Assembly (NCBI GenBank): GCA_028571685.1 | Contig: CM053140.1 | Location: 223,715,323-223,779,322 of the forward strand | Length of the DNA: 64,000 bases | Direction of reading: 5' to 3' | Source of the DNA: Heterohyrax brucei | Taxonomy: Eukaryota; Chordata; Mammalia; Hyracoidea; Procaviidae | Part shown: positions 22,831-34,319 of the stretch, piece after piece | Position numbering within the stretch: position 1 is the stretch's first letter | Layout of the letters: every line of letters begins with the position of its first letter | Notes under the pieces: generated by a model | Told to the model about the DNA's origin: nothing | Database searches by the model: none | What the model saw: only the letters and a program-made list of their open reading frames with translations | Translations under genes and position numbers: made by a program

Positions 22831-22884
22831 TAATTTTATCTATAATTTTATTTATTTATTTATTACTGTAAATGAATAAAATTT

Positions 22885-22924
22885 GTCGCCATGAGTCGGA
22901 CCTGACTCGATGACACTTGGCTGG
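22885..22924 (+). mobile_element. AfroSINE-terminus micro-insertion (b)
   Basis: 40 bp reading 'gtcgccatgagtcggacctg' and ending 'gacacttggctgg', located where the 3'UTR of L1 copy D has lost about 0.85 kb. Opposite to the host strand. Confidence 0.75.
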
Positions 22925-23049
22925 ACATCAATTATTACGTCTATGATAAACCCTCACCCCTACCCCACCCTTGTAGCCATCAAAGTCTTTTTCTTCTGTA
23001 GACAATTCTATTTTTAAGTCCTTATAACAGAGATCATGTACAATATTTG

Positions 23050-26000
23050 TCCTTTTGCCACTGACTGATTTCATTCAGCATAATATCTTCCAATTGAAAT
23101 CATGTTATCAGATGTTTTCTAAAATCATCATTGTTTTTCACCATAGTGTAGTGTTCCATTGAGTATATGTACCATAGTTTGTTTATCCATTCATCTGTTG
23201 GATGAATATGGGTTGATTCCATATTTTTGCTATTGTTGACTAAGCTGCAATAAACATTCTTGTGCATGTGTTTGTTTGTATAACAGCCTTTGTTTCTGAA
23301 GGATACATTCCAACAAGTGGGATTACTGTATAAATGGTATCTCTAGTTCAAGATTTTTAAGGAAGCTCCAGATTGCTTTCCAAAGAGATTGTACCAATTT
23401 GCAATCCCACCAGCGGTGGAGGAGAGTTCCAATCTCTCCACAGCATCTCCAGCATCTGCTGTTGTATGTTTTTTGGATCATGGCCAACCTTGTTGGGGTG
23501 AGATGTTATCTCATTGAAGATTTGATTTGGATTTCTCTGATAGCTAATGATCATGAGTATTTCCTCATGTGTCTTTTGGCTGCCTGGATGTCATCTCTTG
23601 CAAAGTGTCTGTCTCCTTTGTACATTGCTTAATTGGGTTATTTGCCCTTTTTTTGTTGATATTTTGCAGAACCCTGTGGATTATGGAGATTAGACAATGG
23701 TCCAACATGTAGCTGCTGAATATTTTTTCCCATTCTGCTGGTGGTCTTTTAACTCTTTTAATAAATTCTTTGGATGAGCAAAAGTGTTTGATTCTTAGTA
23801 GTTCCCATTTATCTATTTTCTCTTCTGTTAATCGTGCTTTGTTTGTTAGATTTTGTAGTCTGTGTGGGCTGTGTATTAGAACATCTATCATTGATCCTAT
23901 TTTTTCTTGCATGATCTTTATCATTTAAGATTTGATATTTATGCCTTTGATCCTTTTTGAGTTAGTTTTCACATAAGATGTGAGATATGGGACTTGTTTC
24001 AGTTTTTTGCAGACAGATATCCAATTTTGCTAACAGCATTTGTTGAAGACACTGCTTTTACCCCAGTTTACCACCTTAGAGCCTTTGTCAAATATCAATT
24101 GTTTGTAAGAGAATGGTGACATCCCTGGGGTCTCCACTCTTCCATTGGTCTGTATGTCTCTTTTCATACCAGTACCAGGCTGTTTTGACTACTGTGGCAG
24201 TGTAATATTTTCTAAAGTTGGAAAGTGTGAGGCCTCCCATTGTGTTCCTCTTCTTCAGTAGTGCTTTCCTTAGCTGAGTTTTTTTCTGTTTCCAAACAAA
24301 GTTGGTGATATGTGTTTCCATCTCATTAAAAGATGTCACTGGAATTTGTATTGGGATTGCATTGTATAAGTGGATCGCTTTAGGTAAAATACATATTTTC
24401 ACAGTCTTCACTCTTGCTATCCATGAGCAGGGTATGTTTCTCTAATCGTGTAAGTCTTTTTTGGTTTCTTTCAGTAAGGCCTTGTAGTTCTCTCTGTACA
24501 GGTCTCTTATGTCTCTAGTTATACTATCCCTAGGTATCCTCATCTTCTTGGGGGCTATAGTAACTGCTGTTGATTTGGTGATTTCTTCCTTGATGATCTT
24601 GTTGTTGGTATAAAGGAATCCTACTGATTTATTTATATTTATCTTGTATCCTGATACTTTGTTGAACTCCTCTATTAGTTCCAGTAGTTTATTTATGGAT
24701 TTCTTAGGGTTCTCTATATATACAATCATATAATCTGTAAATAGGAAGATTTTTATTTCTTCATTGCCAATATGGATCCCCTTTATTTCTATGTCTTGTC
24801 TGATTACTCTGGCTAGAACTTCTAGTACAATGTTGAACAGAAGTGGTGAGAGTGGGCATCCATGTCTAATTCCCATTCCCAAGAGGAAATCTTTCAGTCT
24901 TTCACCATTTGGGATGATGAAGGCAGTTGGCTTTGCATAGATTCCCCTAATTGCATTGAGGAATTTCCCTCTATTCCTGTGTTGCTGAGTTTTTAACATA
25001 AATGCATGTTGAACTTTGTCAAATGCCTTTTCTGTATCAATTGACAAAATCTGGTGATTCTTATTTCTTGTGCTATTTAAGTGGTTAATTACATTAATTG
25101 TTTTTCTGATGTTGAACCAGCCTTGCATCCCTGGAATGAAACCAACTTGATCATGATGAATTATTTTTTTATATGCTGTTGAATTCTATTGGCCAGGATT
25201 TTGTTGAAGATTTTTGCATCTAGGTTCATGTGTGATATTGATCTGTAGTTTTCTTTTTTGTGTGGGAGCTTTCCCTAGCTTTGGTATCAGGGTTATGCTG
25301 GCTTCATAGAATGAACTGGGGAGTATTCCTTTCTGTGGCGTGAAATAGCTGCAGTAGTATCCGAGTTGACTGTTTTCTAAAAGTTTGGTAGAATTGTGCA
25401 GTGCAGCCACTTGGGCCAGAGCTTTTTTTGGTTGGCAGATTTTGATGACTTTTTTCATCTCCTCCTTTGTGATGGGTTTATTAAGTTGATCTGCTTCTCC
25501 TTGTAATAATCTTGGTGGGTGATATGAATCCACAAATCTGTCCATTTCCTCTAGATTTTCAAATCTGTTAAGAGTATAGACTTATAGTATTCTGTTACAA
25601 TACTTTTGACTTTCAGTTGGATCTGTTGTAAGATCTCACATCTGATTTCTTACTCTGGTTATTTGTGTCTTCTGTTCTTCTTTTATAAGTTTAGCCAATG
25701 GCTTACCAATTTTGTTGATCTTTCCAAAGGGCCAGCTTTTGGTTTTCTTAATTTCTTTTATTGTTCTTCTATTTCGACTGGCCCCTGGGGTCGCCATGAG
25801 TCGGATCCAACTTGACGGCACTTGGCTATTCCGACTTGATGGCACTTGGCTTGGCTATTGTCTAGTTAATTTAGTTCTGCTCTAATCTTTATAATCTGTT
25901 TTCTTCTGGTGCCTGAGGGGTTCCTGTGTTGCTCTTTTTCTACTTGTTCAAGCTATAGGCTTAATTCTTTAATTTAGGCCCTTTTTTCCTTTTGGATGTA

Positions 26001-26900
26001 TGTATTTACTGAGATAAACTGACCTCTGAGCACCACTTTTGCTATATCCCATAGATTCTGGTAGGATGTGTTCTCATTCTCCTTTGATTCCATATATTTC
26101 TTTATTTTGTCCTTGATTTCTTCCACAACCCTTGGGTTTTTGAGTAAAGTATTGTTCAGTTTCTACGAGTTCCAATTTCTACCTATGGGTTTTCTGCTAC
26201 TGATTTCAACTTTTATGGCCTTATGGTCTGAGAAGTTGTTTTGCAATACATCAGTAGTTTGGACTTTGTAGAGAACTGCTTTACAACATAACACATGGTC
26301 TGTTCTGGAAACTGTTTGAGATGCATTGGAGAAGAAGGTGTACTTATACACTGATGGGTGAAAAGATCTGTGTGTGTTGATAAGGTCAAGTTTGTTGATT
26401 GTTGCAATAAAATAGTCTGTATCATTACTGAGTTTTTTTCTGGATAATATGTCTATCACTGAAAGGGGAGTGTTGTAATCCCCAACTATTATTGTGGTGT
26501 GATCTATCCCATTTTTGAATGCTGTCAGTGTTTGTTCAAAGTATTTAGATCCTCTGTTACTGGGTGCATAAATATTTAATATTGTTAAGTCCTGCTTATA
26601 TATAGAAACTGTCAGCAATAAATAGCGACCATCCTTGTTCACAATGCTGGATTTTACACTAAAATCTATTTTATCTGAGATTAGTATTGCCACATCTGCT
26701 CTCCTTTGTATGTTGTTAGTTTGGTATATATTATTCCATCCTTTAATTTTCAGTTTGTTCATATCTTTGATTCTAAGTTGTGTTTCTTGTAAGCAACATA
26801 TAGATGTGTTGCATCTTTTGATCCAGGATGTCACTCACTGTCTTTTTATTGGAGTGTTCAAACTATTTGCATTCAATGTAATTGTTGATAGGTATGTGTT
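23050..26900 (-). pseudogene. L1 ORF2 pseudogene (copy D)
   Basis: ORF2 encodes the L1 endonuclease/reverse transcriptase that nicks DNA and copies L1 RNA into it. The endonuclease domain is the longest conserved block: an open frame at 26163-26834 (223 codons) retains CLQET, GDYNTP, SRTDHVL and SDH, so the main metal-binding and catalytic positions are still present, although the true N-terminus is cut off. The RT block at 24442-25128 (228 codons) keeps the motif-A aspartate (DTEKAFDKV) and '[11 protein letters not shown]', but the FADD catalytic box reads FTDYM, which should abolish polymerisation. Frames are joined by stops and shifts, and a SINE-like double micro-insertion at 25774-25854 separates the two blocks. 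Inactive. Confidence 0.85.
25774..25854 (+). mobile_element. AfroSINE-terminus double micro-insertion (c)
   Basis: Two units: 25774-25825 ('ggggtcgccatgagtcggat', ending 'cggcacttgg') and 25831-25854 ('ccgacttgatggcacttggc', ending 'ttgg'). The pentamer ctatt occurs at 25769-25773, 25826-25830 and 25855-25859, before, between and after the units. Opposite to the host L1. Confidence 0.8.
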
Positions 26901-27379
26901 TAGTGCTGTTGTTGTGATGGGTTTGCTTTTGTGCTGATATTTTCTATGTTACTCTTAATATTCTGTTCTGGGTCATTCTTCTTTATGGGTTCATTTTCAG
27001 TGTTGGTTTTGTGTTTATTGAGACTGCTGTATTTCATTTCTTGTTTTGATATGTTACCCTATTATTTTGATTTGCAGTTACCACTATGATCCCCCTTAAT
27101 ATTCTAAGTTTAAACACAAATTTAACCTCTGCATATCTTTTTAACTTCTCCATTTGAAAGGGCTATAATTACTGTAGTAAATCTCACTTTTTAGTGCAAT
27201 GGTGTCACAGTTTTCATGATATGATCACTGGTTGCCTTCTTTTAACATTGTAGCTTTGATTGAGTTTTATGACTTCCCTAACTGAGTAGGATGCTGGATG
27301 TTGTATCCTACATGGCCTCCTTAAATATATTCTTAATGGTTTTGTTTTTTTGAGCAAAGAGTTTCTGTCAGTATTTCTT

Positions 27380-28250
27380 GTAGTTTGGGTTTAGTTTTTA
27401 CAAAGCTTCTAAGCTTGTATGTATCTACCAGCCAAGCATGTGTCTGCAAATGTCATAATTTCATCATCGTATTTGATAGACAGTTTTGCAGGATACATAA
27501 TTCTTGGTTGGAAGTTTTTCTCCTTCAGGACTTTGAATGTGTCATACCACTGCTTTCTAGCCAACATCATTTCTGCCAAGAAGTCAGATGAAAGCATACA
27601 GGGTTTGCCTCTGAATGATAACTTTGCTTTGACCCATGCTGCCTTTAAAAGCATCTGTTTATGTTTCGTTTTATTGAGCTCGATTATAATATGTCTTGCT
27701 GTCTTTCTTTAGCAGTCTAGTTTTTATGGTGTTTGATACTCATCTTGGATATCTATATTCTCTTCATTCATAATTTCAGGAATGTTTTCTGTCAACAAGT
27801 CTACAGCAATGCTGTCTGTATTGTCCTCTATCCCCCCTTGTTCAGGAACTCCAGTTAATCGTAAATTATTCCTCTTAATAGAGTCCCACTTGTTTTTTAA
27901 TGCTTCTTCATTTTTCTTATTTCTTTTCTCTGATTTCATCTCATAAATGCTGGTGTCAGCTGCTCTATCCTCAAAGTCACTAAGTCTGACGTCTGTCTCC
28001 TCAAGTCTACTCTTTTGGCTTTGGATTGAATTGTCTAATTCTGTAACTGAGCTGCTGTATTTCAGATTGTTGATGCTCCATAAGTTTAAATAGCTTACTT
28101 AATTTTTCATTTTGTTCTGCTGCATTTTATTTAATCTCTAGGAACGTTCTATATAAAACTCTTTTTTACTCAACCTCTGATAATTTCAGAAAGGCTTATT
28201 CATCTGGGCAGTTTTTAGATTTTTTTATTTTGGGAGTTTTCTGGAGTCAA
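27380..28250 (-). pseudogene. L1 ORF1 pseudogene (copy D)
   Basis: ORF1 encodes the L1 RNA-binding trimer protein (coiled coil, RRM, C-terminal domain). Minus-strand pieces: 27724-27939 contains the start of the RRM (RNNLRLTGVPEQGG), and 27409-27654 holds the C-terminal domain (KAKLSFRGKPC, KNFQPRIMYPAKLSIKYDDE). The pieces are in different frames, and the coiled-coil part upstream is degraded. Confidence 0.8.
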
Positions 28251-28961
28251 AGTGGACTACTTCTTTAAATTATTAACTACGGTCTACTGTCTATGTGCCA
28301 CCTAGAAACTGTTTGATTTCTCTGGTGGTACCTCAACAGGAGCTGAGCTGTAGTTCTAAGACAGGAGCTGGTCACCAGCCATTTCTATGTACTCTAGTGA
28401 TTGCTCCCACATGGACTCTTTCAGCTGGAAATCTCTGCCTGTTGACTGGCACCCTACTTATGAGACACTGGAGGTTGTCAGCTAACCCTACATCGTGGGT
28501 CAGTGAAGGGTCAGAGGAAAAGCTGCTGTGCCTCTAAACAGACATATCTCCAAATACACAGGCTTCTCAACCCTAAAAGTAAACTTCACTTCCGCATGGA
28601 GAACTGCCCAGTTGCTGAAAAGCAGAGAACTTACAAGACAGTAGCTGTCCAAATGCTGCCAAAATCAGTCAGGCCCTCAGGAACAGCAGATCTCACCTTT
28701 TGGCTGACAATAAAAGTACATTATCAGCCATTCATAGAAGCTGCAGTTCTCTGATACAGTGAAACAGCAGGAGCACAAGTCAGCAGCCACTGGCTTGTCT
28801 TTGAGAGAGGAAGTTTAGTCAGATATTGGTGCCTAGTGAAATATGCCAGGTCCTAGGGCTCCCCAGATGTCCAGTCCTCCATACAAATATCATTCCGGGC
28901 TTAGTTCTCACTGAAGAGACATGTGTCTAGCCTGCCATCTTTAATAGTCTCCTGCTTTTTT

Positions 28962-29249
28962 TTTTCTATGAATTTTATGGTTTTAGTGTGCACATTAAGT
29001 CATTTTGAAGTTGTTTTTGTGTGTCATATGAAACAAGGATCCTATTTTGTTTATCTGCACTTGGAAATCTAATTTTCCCAGGAACATTTGTTGAAGATAC
29101 TCTTCTTTCTATATTGAATGGACTTAGCACGCTTGTTACAAATCAGTTAACCATATATGTGCAAGTTTATTTCTGGGATTTCAGGTCTGTTCTCTTGGTC
29201 TATATGTATATCGTTATACCAGTATCAGGCTGTTTTGATTTTGTAACTG
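28962..29249 (-). mobile_element. Older LINE-1, right part, antisense
   Basis: Continuation of the L1 at 20935-22830: 'ctatgaattttatggtttta', 'cattaagtcattttgaagtt', 'catttgttgaagatactctt' and 'tataccagtatcaggctgtt' follow directly in the L1 order if copy D is removed. It ends at the mariner-like repeat. Confidence 0.75.
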
Positions 29250-29251
29250 TA

Positions 29252-29456
29252 CACGAAGTCTGACAAATAAGCCCCCAAATTTAATTGTTTAAGTGCCACA
29301 TACCTCATTACTGAATATCACTACGGTCACCTTTGAAGTATTCCTGTTGGGAAGCTATGTACCAAGGCCAGCACCTAGTCCACCCTTCAGAGCAGTTTCG
29401 GGAATTTTTCTGGATTGGCCATTGTATATGGTTTCAAGGTGGCAAGTTCAGGGAAA
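29252..29456 (-). mobile_element. Mariner-derived short element (MITE-like), copy 1
   Basis: It starts after a TA (29250-29251) with 'acgaagtctgacaaataagc', a mariner-type terminus. The body is a reverse-complement fragment of the mariner transposase 3' end (shared with 34320-34630), then a jump to '...ggtggcaagttcaggg'. The copy at 34052-34290 has the same jump. About 205 bp; non-coding. Confidence 0.65.
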
Positions 29457-29459
29457 TCA

Positions 29460-30917
29460 GAGTTTGCTGCTGATTATTCCACCATGTTAGCCCTACTTTG
29501 TTCCCTCCTTATTTCTTAATAAGCAGATACAGTTGCTCCGTTACCATCCTTCAAGAATAAGGTCTGACGCAATCTTAGTTTTTAAATTCAGAGAATTTCC
29601 CAAAAGACAGAAATATCCCATAGGAAGTGAACACCTATTTGGGGCTTGTGAACAGATACACTCTTCATAAATAAAAAGGAAGAAGTAAACTGGGCTTTAT
29701 GACATGGCATTATAGAATTTTTCCTTTTCAGTTTTAAGATCATCATTTTGCAGTACACAGAAGATACTTTAGGGGTAATTATTATCCCTTGGCCCTTTAA
29801 GGGTTTAGGCTATTATGTGATTGTAGAAAACATTTATCATTTGCATTGCAAAAGGTTAATATATTCTTCCCAGATATAAGCTTTGGCTTATGCAAAAGCA
29901 GCTCTCTCATATCAGCCCTGTCAGAGCTCTGGTCCAAACTTGTTTTTGAAAGATGATGGTCTCAGGAAGATATTAATACATTTCTGGAGCAGATCATGCT
30001 CTTGTTAATGCAACAGGCAAACATCTTATATAGTCAAAACCATCTGTTCTTTATCAGATAGAATATTTAGATTCCTATTAAACGTATTTGCACAGTTAGG
30101 GAAATGACAATCCTGCCAAAGTTATGTTGGCAGAGGCGCTTACCCCCTGGTAGGCAGGGCAGCTTGGAGTGGGGAAGGATGACTGCCAAATCTGCAGGAT
30201 TGCTTGTTAACAGAAGCATCACTCAGCTCAGGATAATTAGTGGGCCTTTACTTCAACAGATCTGTTAATAATAGTACTAGAATGGAGAGAAGGGCAAAAG
30301 AGTTATGCATGTACTCTCCAGACGATGAAATGGAGGTATGCTGGATAAGCAATGACTCCAAAGTATTAGCGATGCAATTTAAGACAAGTCAGTTTCTCAC
30401 AACTTTCATCAATTACTCTGTCAATAAGAATCTGAGAATACAGTCATTGTAGAGGCATGTAGTCAAATTCACTCAGCTGACAAAGTAGAAAACAGATGTC
30501 TATAGAGAGCCATCAGCACCTAAAACATAGCTAGTTATAAGTACAGTCTGCACTTGATCTAAATGTCTTGATTCCAAGTCTGATATTCAGTCCATATCTC
30601 TGTTTCTCTGAGATCAAAAAATTGTCACTGAAAACTATTCCCAATCATGAGAACAGTGATTTTATAATGAAACACACAATCTCAAGGTGTAATTTATAGG
30701 AAAGCTGGGTAAAACTGCTACCCAAAGCATCTACCCAGTAGTTTCTCAGGCTTTTGTTCTGGTCTTAGTAACTTTTTGCCCTCAATTTTCTCTCTCCCAA
30801 ACCTCTGGGAGAACTAAGTCTCATCAATTTTTACCTTATATCTTTGTCTAAATTCAGCTGAAGGAACCAAACTGTGACCCTTGAGGGGGCGCAGTGAGAG
30901 CTCAAAACATAAAAAAC
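29460..30917. other. Unique sequence, no gene recognised
   Basis: No gene, RNA gene or repeat family is recognised. The open frame at 30240-30452 has no known domain. Confidence 0.4.
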
Positions 30918-31005
30918 TAGATGTCATTGTTGTTGCTTGCCACTGAGACACCTCCAACTCACGGTAACAAAAAGTTGCTGGATCCTGCACCATCTCTATA
31001 ACCTC
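30918..31005 (-). mobile_element. BovB/RTE 3'-end fragment, antisense
   Basis: 'attgttgttgcttgccactg', 'ctccaactcacggtaacaaa' and 'ggatcctgcaccatct' follow the order of an antisense BovB/RTE 3' terminus. Under 100 bp survive. Confidence 0.6.
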
Positions 31006-31794
31006 TGATATATTTGGAGGGCTATTGTTTCAAGCTGAATCATTTACAGTTTCCCAACAAACCCTTCTCCAGAGTCAGTAGTTCTCATATATCTGTCCTC
31101 TGCTCTGTGCTAGGACCTAGACCTCTAAGAAGGCTGAACGCCCTCAGCAAAATGTTTGAGTTTCATTGGCTTTATTTGCTTTTGTTGCAAGCTGCATGCC
31201 TACAAGGCAAGTTTTCTGTAGGGACTGAGTCACTAATCCCAGAAATGTCTTAGGATGTGAGGGTCCCCCAGCAGAGTATACAGTAGATGTTTCTTTACTC
31301 CCACACATTCACAACCATACCGGGATTTAATTGATTTAAATGACTATCAGCAAGATCAGAGAAAACCATTTTTGACTAAGTGGCAATATGAGGTACAAGT
31401 CCACAAAAAAAAATGGCAGTCCTTTGAAGGCGGATGTGGGAAAGAGTGTTTATAGACAGAGAATATGTTTCTATTCAGGTCTATTTTACTGTTAGTCATC
31501 TGCTCCCCAGTTAGATTCTTTCCTGAATTGCTCTCCTATTGCTGACAGCAAAAGAACCCCATCAAGTCATCGCTCTAAGTATTATGCCAGTTGACTCCAT
31601 GCTAGGGTTATTGGGTATGTGAGTGTTCACATGTATCTGTATTATTCCTCAGAAGAATAGAGAAACCTGCTTTCTGCTTAAGTCTCCACCCCGTCTGAGC
31701 ATTTAGATGATAGAGCAAGAGACAGGTAGTAAAACTGAGCATAGGAAGATGAACCTGAACTCAAGTTGAGAGTCTTCACCTTAAGAGCTGGGTA
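31006..31794. other. Unique sequence, no gene recognised
   Basis: Nothing recognised. The 79-codon frame at 31014-31253 has no known domain. Confidence 0.4.
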
Positions 31795-31985
31795 ATGTTC
31801 CTCTCACGCTGCCTTCAGTTTATACTTCACAGTGCTTACTATGTGGGAGTCGGTGTTCTGAGTTTCTTACTCAAATTTCCAACTCTTTGTTTCATTGTAT
31901 GTAAAGTGTGAATCATTTGTCCTTTTATTACTACTTTGTAGGGCTGTGTGGGGACTAAATAAGGTAATATGTGAGGTTCAGATCA
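31795..31985 (-). mobile_element. MIR fragment, antisense
   Basis: 'gtgcttactatgtgggagtc' at one end, and 'tttcattgtatgtaaagtgt' with 'gtggggactaaataaggtaa' at the other. This combines the two ends of a MIR in antisense-like wording. Confidence 0.5.
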
Positions 31986-31987
31986 GC

Positions 31988-32155
31988 ACTCTTTAGGAGC
32001 CACTGAGTAGGACTCCCTTGTAGGATTTCCTAGGCTGTATTCTTTATAGGAACAGATTTTCAGGTCTTCCTCCCATAGAGCTGCTGGTAAATTTGACCCA
32101 CTTTCAGTTAGCAGCTGAGCACTTACCCACTGCACTCCATGACTTCTTCTGATCA
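31988..32155 (-). mobile_element. AfroSINE, long type, antisense
   Basis: Reverse orientation: 'ggatttcctaggctgtattc', 'gaacagattttcaggtcttc', 'gctgctggtaaatttgaccc' and 'gttagcagctgagcacttac'. This is the long-type AfroSINE with the extra middle segment. Confidence 0.8.
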
Positions 32156-32446
32156 ATAGTAGACACAAAATAAGTGGTAGGTATGATTGTGTTATTTTGG
32201 TTGTACATGTTATTTCATCCTTAAAATAAAGTGTGTTCTTCAACCATCATCCTTATCCATTCCCAAATTATACCATCACCTTTAACAGGAGCTCAGTATT
32301 GCCTAAGCATTAGTGTTACTGAAGATGTGACTATTGTTGAAATGTCAAGTGTTCTACTACATAAATATCTACGACAATAAAAAAAAATGTGTGAATTATA
32401 AAAAAAAAGGTTCTGTGTGTGTGTGCTCGTATGTGCTGATGTGTGA

Positions 32447-32469
32447 GGGGGTGGGGGTAGGGGTGGGGG
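32447..32469 (+). other. G-quadruplex candidate
   Basis: Four G-runs (32447-32451, 32453-32457, 32460-32463, 32465-32469) are separated by loops of 1, 2 and 1 bases, inside a TG-rich simple repeat (about 32412-32478). This meets the standard intramolecular quadruplex pattern. Confidence 0.8.
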
Positions 32470-32479
32470 TGTGTGTGTA

Positions 32480-33436
32480 ATAAGTGGAAGAGAGGGGATG
32501 TTGTGGAATCTCCATCAAAGCCACCCCTAGCCCTAGAATGAACATTTGTAGAGTCAGGAAGCCATTAAATAGTTCCTTTTAAGATAGTGCTGACTCCGTT
32601 CTGTTCCACTTTCTCACAAGTGATTGATTAAACAATCTGAAAACCCAAATTGAGGTTTTCAATGGAATTTCATTCACTCCCCAAGATCCCTTGGGTTCTT
32701 GACAACACTGTTTCTCAAAATGAGAACATGGCCTCCTTTTTTCCGCTCTCCACTCCCCATCATCTGACACTCTCAGCTCTCATACCAAGTAAGGAATTTA
32801 CAAAGGAAAATGCTGACGATTCTGTTCATGTGACAAATGCACCTGACTCCATCTTGTCTGGATCACTTTCTCAGGACCCAGCGTACTTCCAGGAGCACAT
32901 CGATTCCAGGATGTGCGAGACTCAGGTACAGTGTATTATTTCTCATACCCTACTAATGAGATAAGTGCAGCTAATTAAGAGACAGCAACAGGAGTAACAA
33001 CCAGCACTTCAGCATGTGTTTCCTCTAATTACCCATGTTTGTGTTCTTGCCAATCTGAGGGGAATTTCTACAATGAAGCAAGGCCTCCTTCCTTTTCGTA
33101 GCCTCCCTTAACTCTTTCCTTCTAAAAAATACTTACGACATTTCCTCTTCTACTTACAGGTTTTCACCAGTTATCAAAGCATTTTTCATTGTAGGCTAAC
33201 TCAGTCACCTGGATCACATCTGTTGTTCTTCCACACTTAGAGGGCAGTTTGGGAAACCAGAGTTTGTTACTAACCTTCAGCTGTGATTTTTCACGTGCTA
33301 ATAATAAGGTCATGGATCAAGGAGGCACTATTAAATCCTCCTTCTGGGGCAGTAGAAATGCTCCATCTGGTATTTTCGCATGTAATCAACTTACACTGTT
33401 TATACAATAGATTTAATGCTATGTAGACTCTAAGGG
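32480..33436. other. Unique sequence, no gene recognised
   Basis: The 104-codon frame at 32650-32964 (plus) has no recognised domain and no gene context. Nothing else is recognised. Confidence 0.4.
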
Positions 33437-33575
33437 AAGGAATCCTGGTGGGACAAATGGTTAAGAACTCAGTTGCTAACTGAAGGTTGGCAGTTCAAAC
33501 CTACCCGGTGGCTCTGTGGAAGAAAGACTCCGGTAAATGACTTGACTGCAGTTAACAACAACAGCAACAACAATA
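33437..33575 (+). mobile_element. AfroSINE, partly deleted
   Basis: 'ggaatcctggtgggacaaat', 'gttgctaactgaaggttggc', 'cagttcaaacctacccggtg' and a 3' end 'atgacttgactgcagttaac' followed by CAA repeats. The middle section is shortened. Confidence 0.8.
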
Positions 33576-34047
33576 GCCCAGTGCTGTCAAGTCAGCAGAC
33601 CCTAAGTGAGCTATAAAAGAAATTTGTGGCATAGGGGATAAGACAGAAAGAGAGAGTAAACACAAACTCTCCAAGGAGAAGAAGATTCAATGAGTATTCT
33701 TCTATGCACTCAGGGGCACTTCATAAGTTGTCTGGTAACAAAAGTGATCATTTATTAACACTTTTGATATACCAGATGCCTTATAAAATTCTAATTCTTG
33801 TACATAAGTGTTAATTCCTAAACGTACTCACCCCCACCAGCTTGCTGAAGTTCTCTTTCAATATTTAAGTAAAAATTGACTTAAATATCCACTTCACATG
33901 CAATGGGAGACCCAGAGTTCTTCTTAGTATCTCCAGTGATTTTGGTGGTACTTATACTTCTCTTAATCTCTTTTGGTTCTGAGTTTCTTCTTCCAAATAA
34001 CTTGTTAGATATTGACTTGCTTTTTATTATGAAAATTATCAAATATG
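33576..34047. other. Unique sequence, no gene recognised
   Basis: AT-rich sequence with no recognised element except a possible short SINE-terminus relic near 33582-33600 ('agtgctgtcaagtcagcaga'). Confidence 0.4.
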
Positions 34048-34051
34048 TATG

Positions 34052-34290
34052 AGATCTGACAACTAAGTCCATGAACTTAATTGTTCTAAGTGCTATGTAC
34101 CTCGTTGCTGAATATCACTATGCCAAGCCAAATATCACTGTGGTCACCTTCAAATTACTCTCCTGGAGAAGCTATGTTCCAATGCCAGCACCTAGTCCAC
34201 CCTTCAAAGCAACTTTGAAACACTTTCTGGAAGGGCCATTGTGCATAGAATCACGGTGATAAGTTCACAGACTTAATTGTATAGTTGTCT
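34052..34290 (-). mobile_element. Mariner-derived short element (MITE-like), copy 2
   Basis: The left end 'aactaagtccatgaactta' and the reverse complement of the right end 'aattaagtctgtgaactta' agree at 16 of 19 positions, so the ends are inverted repeats. Between them lies a reverse-complement piece of a mariner transposase C-terminal region, joined through an internal deletion to the other terminus. About 239 bp; no coding capacity. Confidence 0.7.
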
Positions 34291-34319
34291 GTCGGGGAAT
34301 TTCTAGTCAGTAAACAGAT

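Larger units (their letters stand above)
22831..28950 (-). mobile_element. Near-full-length LINE-1 (copy D), antisense
   Basis: Order on the minus strand: 5'UTR (28950-28250), ORF1 remnant (28250-27380), ORF2 (26900-23050), short 3'UTR (to 22831). The 5' terminus '...ctagcctgccatctttaat' resembles the 5' ends of the copies at 43.6 and 47.9 kb. Related T-rich sequences, 'cctctgtttttttct' near 22813 and 'cctgcttttttttttct' near 28951, may be its decayed TSD. About 0.85 kb of 3'UTR present in the other full-length copies is missing, with a SINE-like micro-insertion at the junction. It sits inside the older L1 that resumes at 28962. Confidence 0.85.
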
